NCBI GenBank assembly: GCA_012295275.1
Contig: CM022669.1
Coordinates: 17,503,672 to 17,567,671, forward strand
Origin: Chrysomallon squamiferum
Taxonomy: Eukaryota > Mollusca > Gastropoda > Neomphalida > Peltospiridae
Direction: 5' to 3'
DNA: 64,000 bases
A program made the translations under genes and the position numbers. Positions 63,603-64,000 of this stretch are shown in pieces (within the stretch, counting starts at the first letter, position 1; each line of letters starts with the position of its first letter). The notes under the pieces are model-generated. The model was not told the origin of the DNA, did not search any database, and saw nothing but the letters and a program-made list of their open reading frames with translations.

Positions 63603-63812
63603 AGGAACAGTTTTATAAGCCAGATGAGTTTTGTAGGTACAACATGTTTAACAATCACTTTTTTGGTGGTCAGGAAGAAAGAGAAATATTTAAAAAGTTT
63701 GTTAGTGATGGAAAAGCTGGGAAGATAGTAATTCTTATTGACCCACCATTTGGAGGAATGGTTGAGGCCCTTGGTCACACCCTGAAAAGAATTATGGACC
63801 AATGTAAAAATG
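59003..63812 (+). CDS. ZCCHC4: ZCCHC4, 28S rRNA adenine-N6 methyltransferase, 5' part of gene (six exons)
   Basis: Exons are 59003-59075, 59610-59805, 60981-61170, 62179-62270, 63012-63084 and 63605-63812, with in-frame GT-AG joins giving about 277 residues; the gene continues past the window. The product opens M-A-A-K-I-T, then a GRF-type zinc finger (C-S-H-G-P-A-L-L-F-V ... F-F-A-C-S ... D-R-K-V-C-R-F-F-Q-W), a C-Q-S-C...H zinc finger, and a methyltransferase fold with I-G-T-P-R, L-L-L-D-L-D and the catalytic D-P-P-F-G-G. This order is that of ZCCHC4, known in human cells to methylate one adenosine of 28S rRNA; the protein is nuclear/nucleolar. It is transcribed away from the LicD array. 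The CCHC zinc knuckle that names the gene lies beyond the window. Confidence 0.94.
59610..59805 (+). CDS. ZCCHC4: ZCCHC4 exon 2: GRF zinc finger
   Basis: Acceptor TTTTGTAG ends at 59609; donor GTATTT is at 59806. It encodes P-A-L-L-F-V, R-R-F-F-A-C-S-A-F-R-D-R-K-V-C-R-F-F-Q-W and ends in W-E-R split over the junction. The intron before it contains (TA)n (59513-59541) and (TTTA)n repeats. Confidence 0.92.
60981..61170 (+). CDS. ZCCHC4: ZCCHC4 exon 3: C2H2-type finger
   Basis: Acceptor TTTGATAG ends at 60980; donor GTAAGT is at 61171. It encodes R-F-Q-E-F-T-K-L-P, then V-C-Q-S-C-G-V-L-L-L-P with downstream histidines, and R-R-P-S-E-L-L-L-P-L, matching the human order C-Q-T-C ... L-R-R-P-S-Q-L-L. 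Confidence 0.92.
62179..62270 (+). CDS. ZCCHC4: ZCCHC4 exon 4: start of methyltransferase fold
   Basis: Acceptor AATTGCAG ends at 62178; donor GTATGT is at 62271. It encodes Q-Y-L-F-S-K ... V-I-N-I-G-T-P-R, the glycine-containing strand expected to form part of the SAM-binding site. Confidence 0.9.
63012..63084 (+). CDS. ZCCHC4: ZCCHC4 exon 5
   Basis: Acceptor TATTTTCAG ends at 63011; donor GTAAGC is at 63085. It encodes I-H-E-A-V-T ... S-L-L-L-D-L-D-E-R-F, with the acidic end of the second strand typical of SAM methyltransferases. Confidence 0.9.
63605..63812 (+). CDS. ZCCHC4: ZCCHC4 exon 6: catalytic DPPF motif
   Basis: Acceptor TTTTAG ends at 63604; donor GTAAGA is at 63813. It encodes Y-N-M-F-N-N-H-F-F-G-G ... 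I-D-P-P-F-G-G-M-V-E. D-P-P-F is the active-site motif of N6-adenine methyltransferases. The following 188 bp are intron. Confidence 0.93.
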
Positions 63813-64000
63813 GTAAGAGGTCATTTGAAAATATGATGAGAAAGCATACATGGGTAAATTCCCTACAAAACCAGTTTTAAATATGGTCACAAAATTTGTA
63901 AAATTATGAGAAAGCTTGCATAAGTGAATTCATTATTAAGAATCAGTTCTCAATTTGTAAAAAAAAAATCATTTGACAAAATTTGATTAGGAGCCACATA

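Larger units (their letters stand above)
59076..63604 (+). other. ZCCHC4: ZCCHC4 introns 1-5
   Basis: Five introns of about 534, 1175, 1008, 741 and 520 bp, AT-rich, with ATTATT-type repeats at 60540-60960, a T homopolymer at 62898-62919 and (TTTA)n at 63541-63590. No nested gene was seen. Confidence 0.8.

Overview
This is AT-rich eukaryotic nuclear DNA. It has spliced genes with GT-AG introns, abundant (TG)n, (AG)n, (AAT)n and (TTTA)n microsatellites, and no bacterial gene organisation. The gene content (a fibrillin with a conserved C-terminal module, ZCCHC4, and a tandem expansion of LicD-type enzymes) fits an invertebrate animal. A mollusc, perhaps a gastropod, is my best guess, but the sequence alone does not prove the phylum.

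Layout: (1) Positions 1-3621, plus strand, hold the last six coding exons of a fibrillin-type extracellular matrix gene: four EGF-like modules, two furin-type cleavage sites and the C-terminal asprosin-like module. (2) From 3622 to 7392 there is no gene, only probable fibrillin 3' UTR and AT-rich spacer. (3) Positions 7393-54016, all minus strand, hold a tandem array of single-coding-exon genes for type II membrane proteins of about 313-320 residues with a LicD/fukutin-type nucleotidyltransferase signature. I count twelve full-length copies. Eight are open (called LicD-1, 2, 3, 4, 5, 8, 10, 13). Four are broken: LicD-6 and LicD-12 by one nonsense codon each, LicD-7 by a 1-bp deletion, LicD-11 by a 5-bp deletion. 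Two gene-end relics lie near 37197 and 42640, and at 29650-29868 a gene 3' flank stands with its gene missing. (4) From 54017 to 59002 is a gene-poor spacer with long microsatellites. (5) From 59003 to the window end, plus strand, are the first six coding exons of ZCCHC4, the rRNA m6A methyltransferase, cut by the window edge after its catalytic DPPF motif.

The array grew by duplication of gene-plus-flank blocks of roughly 2.5-6 kb. The flanks of most copies align by eye over kilobases, and blocks have been shuffled, trimmed and locally re-duplicated. Every copy has an acceptor-like AG 10-30 bp before the ATG. Most also have a donor-like site a few hundred bases upstream and a recurring element of the form TCTGGTATTAAAAACAC, suggesting a shared promoter and a 5' UTR intron.

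The fibrillin and ZCCHC4 genes look like conserved single-copy anchors. The LicD array between them is the lineage-specific, fast-changing part. Its proteins would sit in the Golgi or ER membrane with the catalytic domain in the lumen and probably transfer a phospho-alcohol or phospho-sugar group to glycans. The donor and acceptor cannot be read from sequence.
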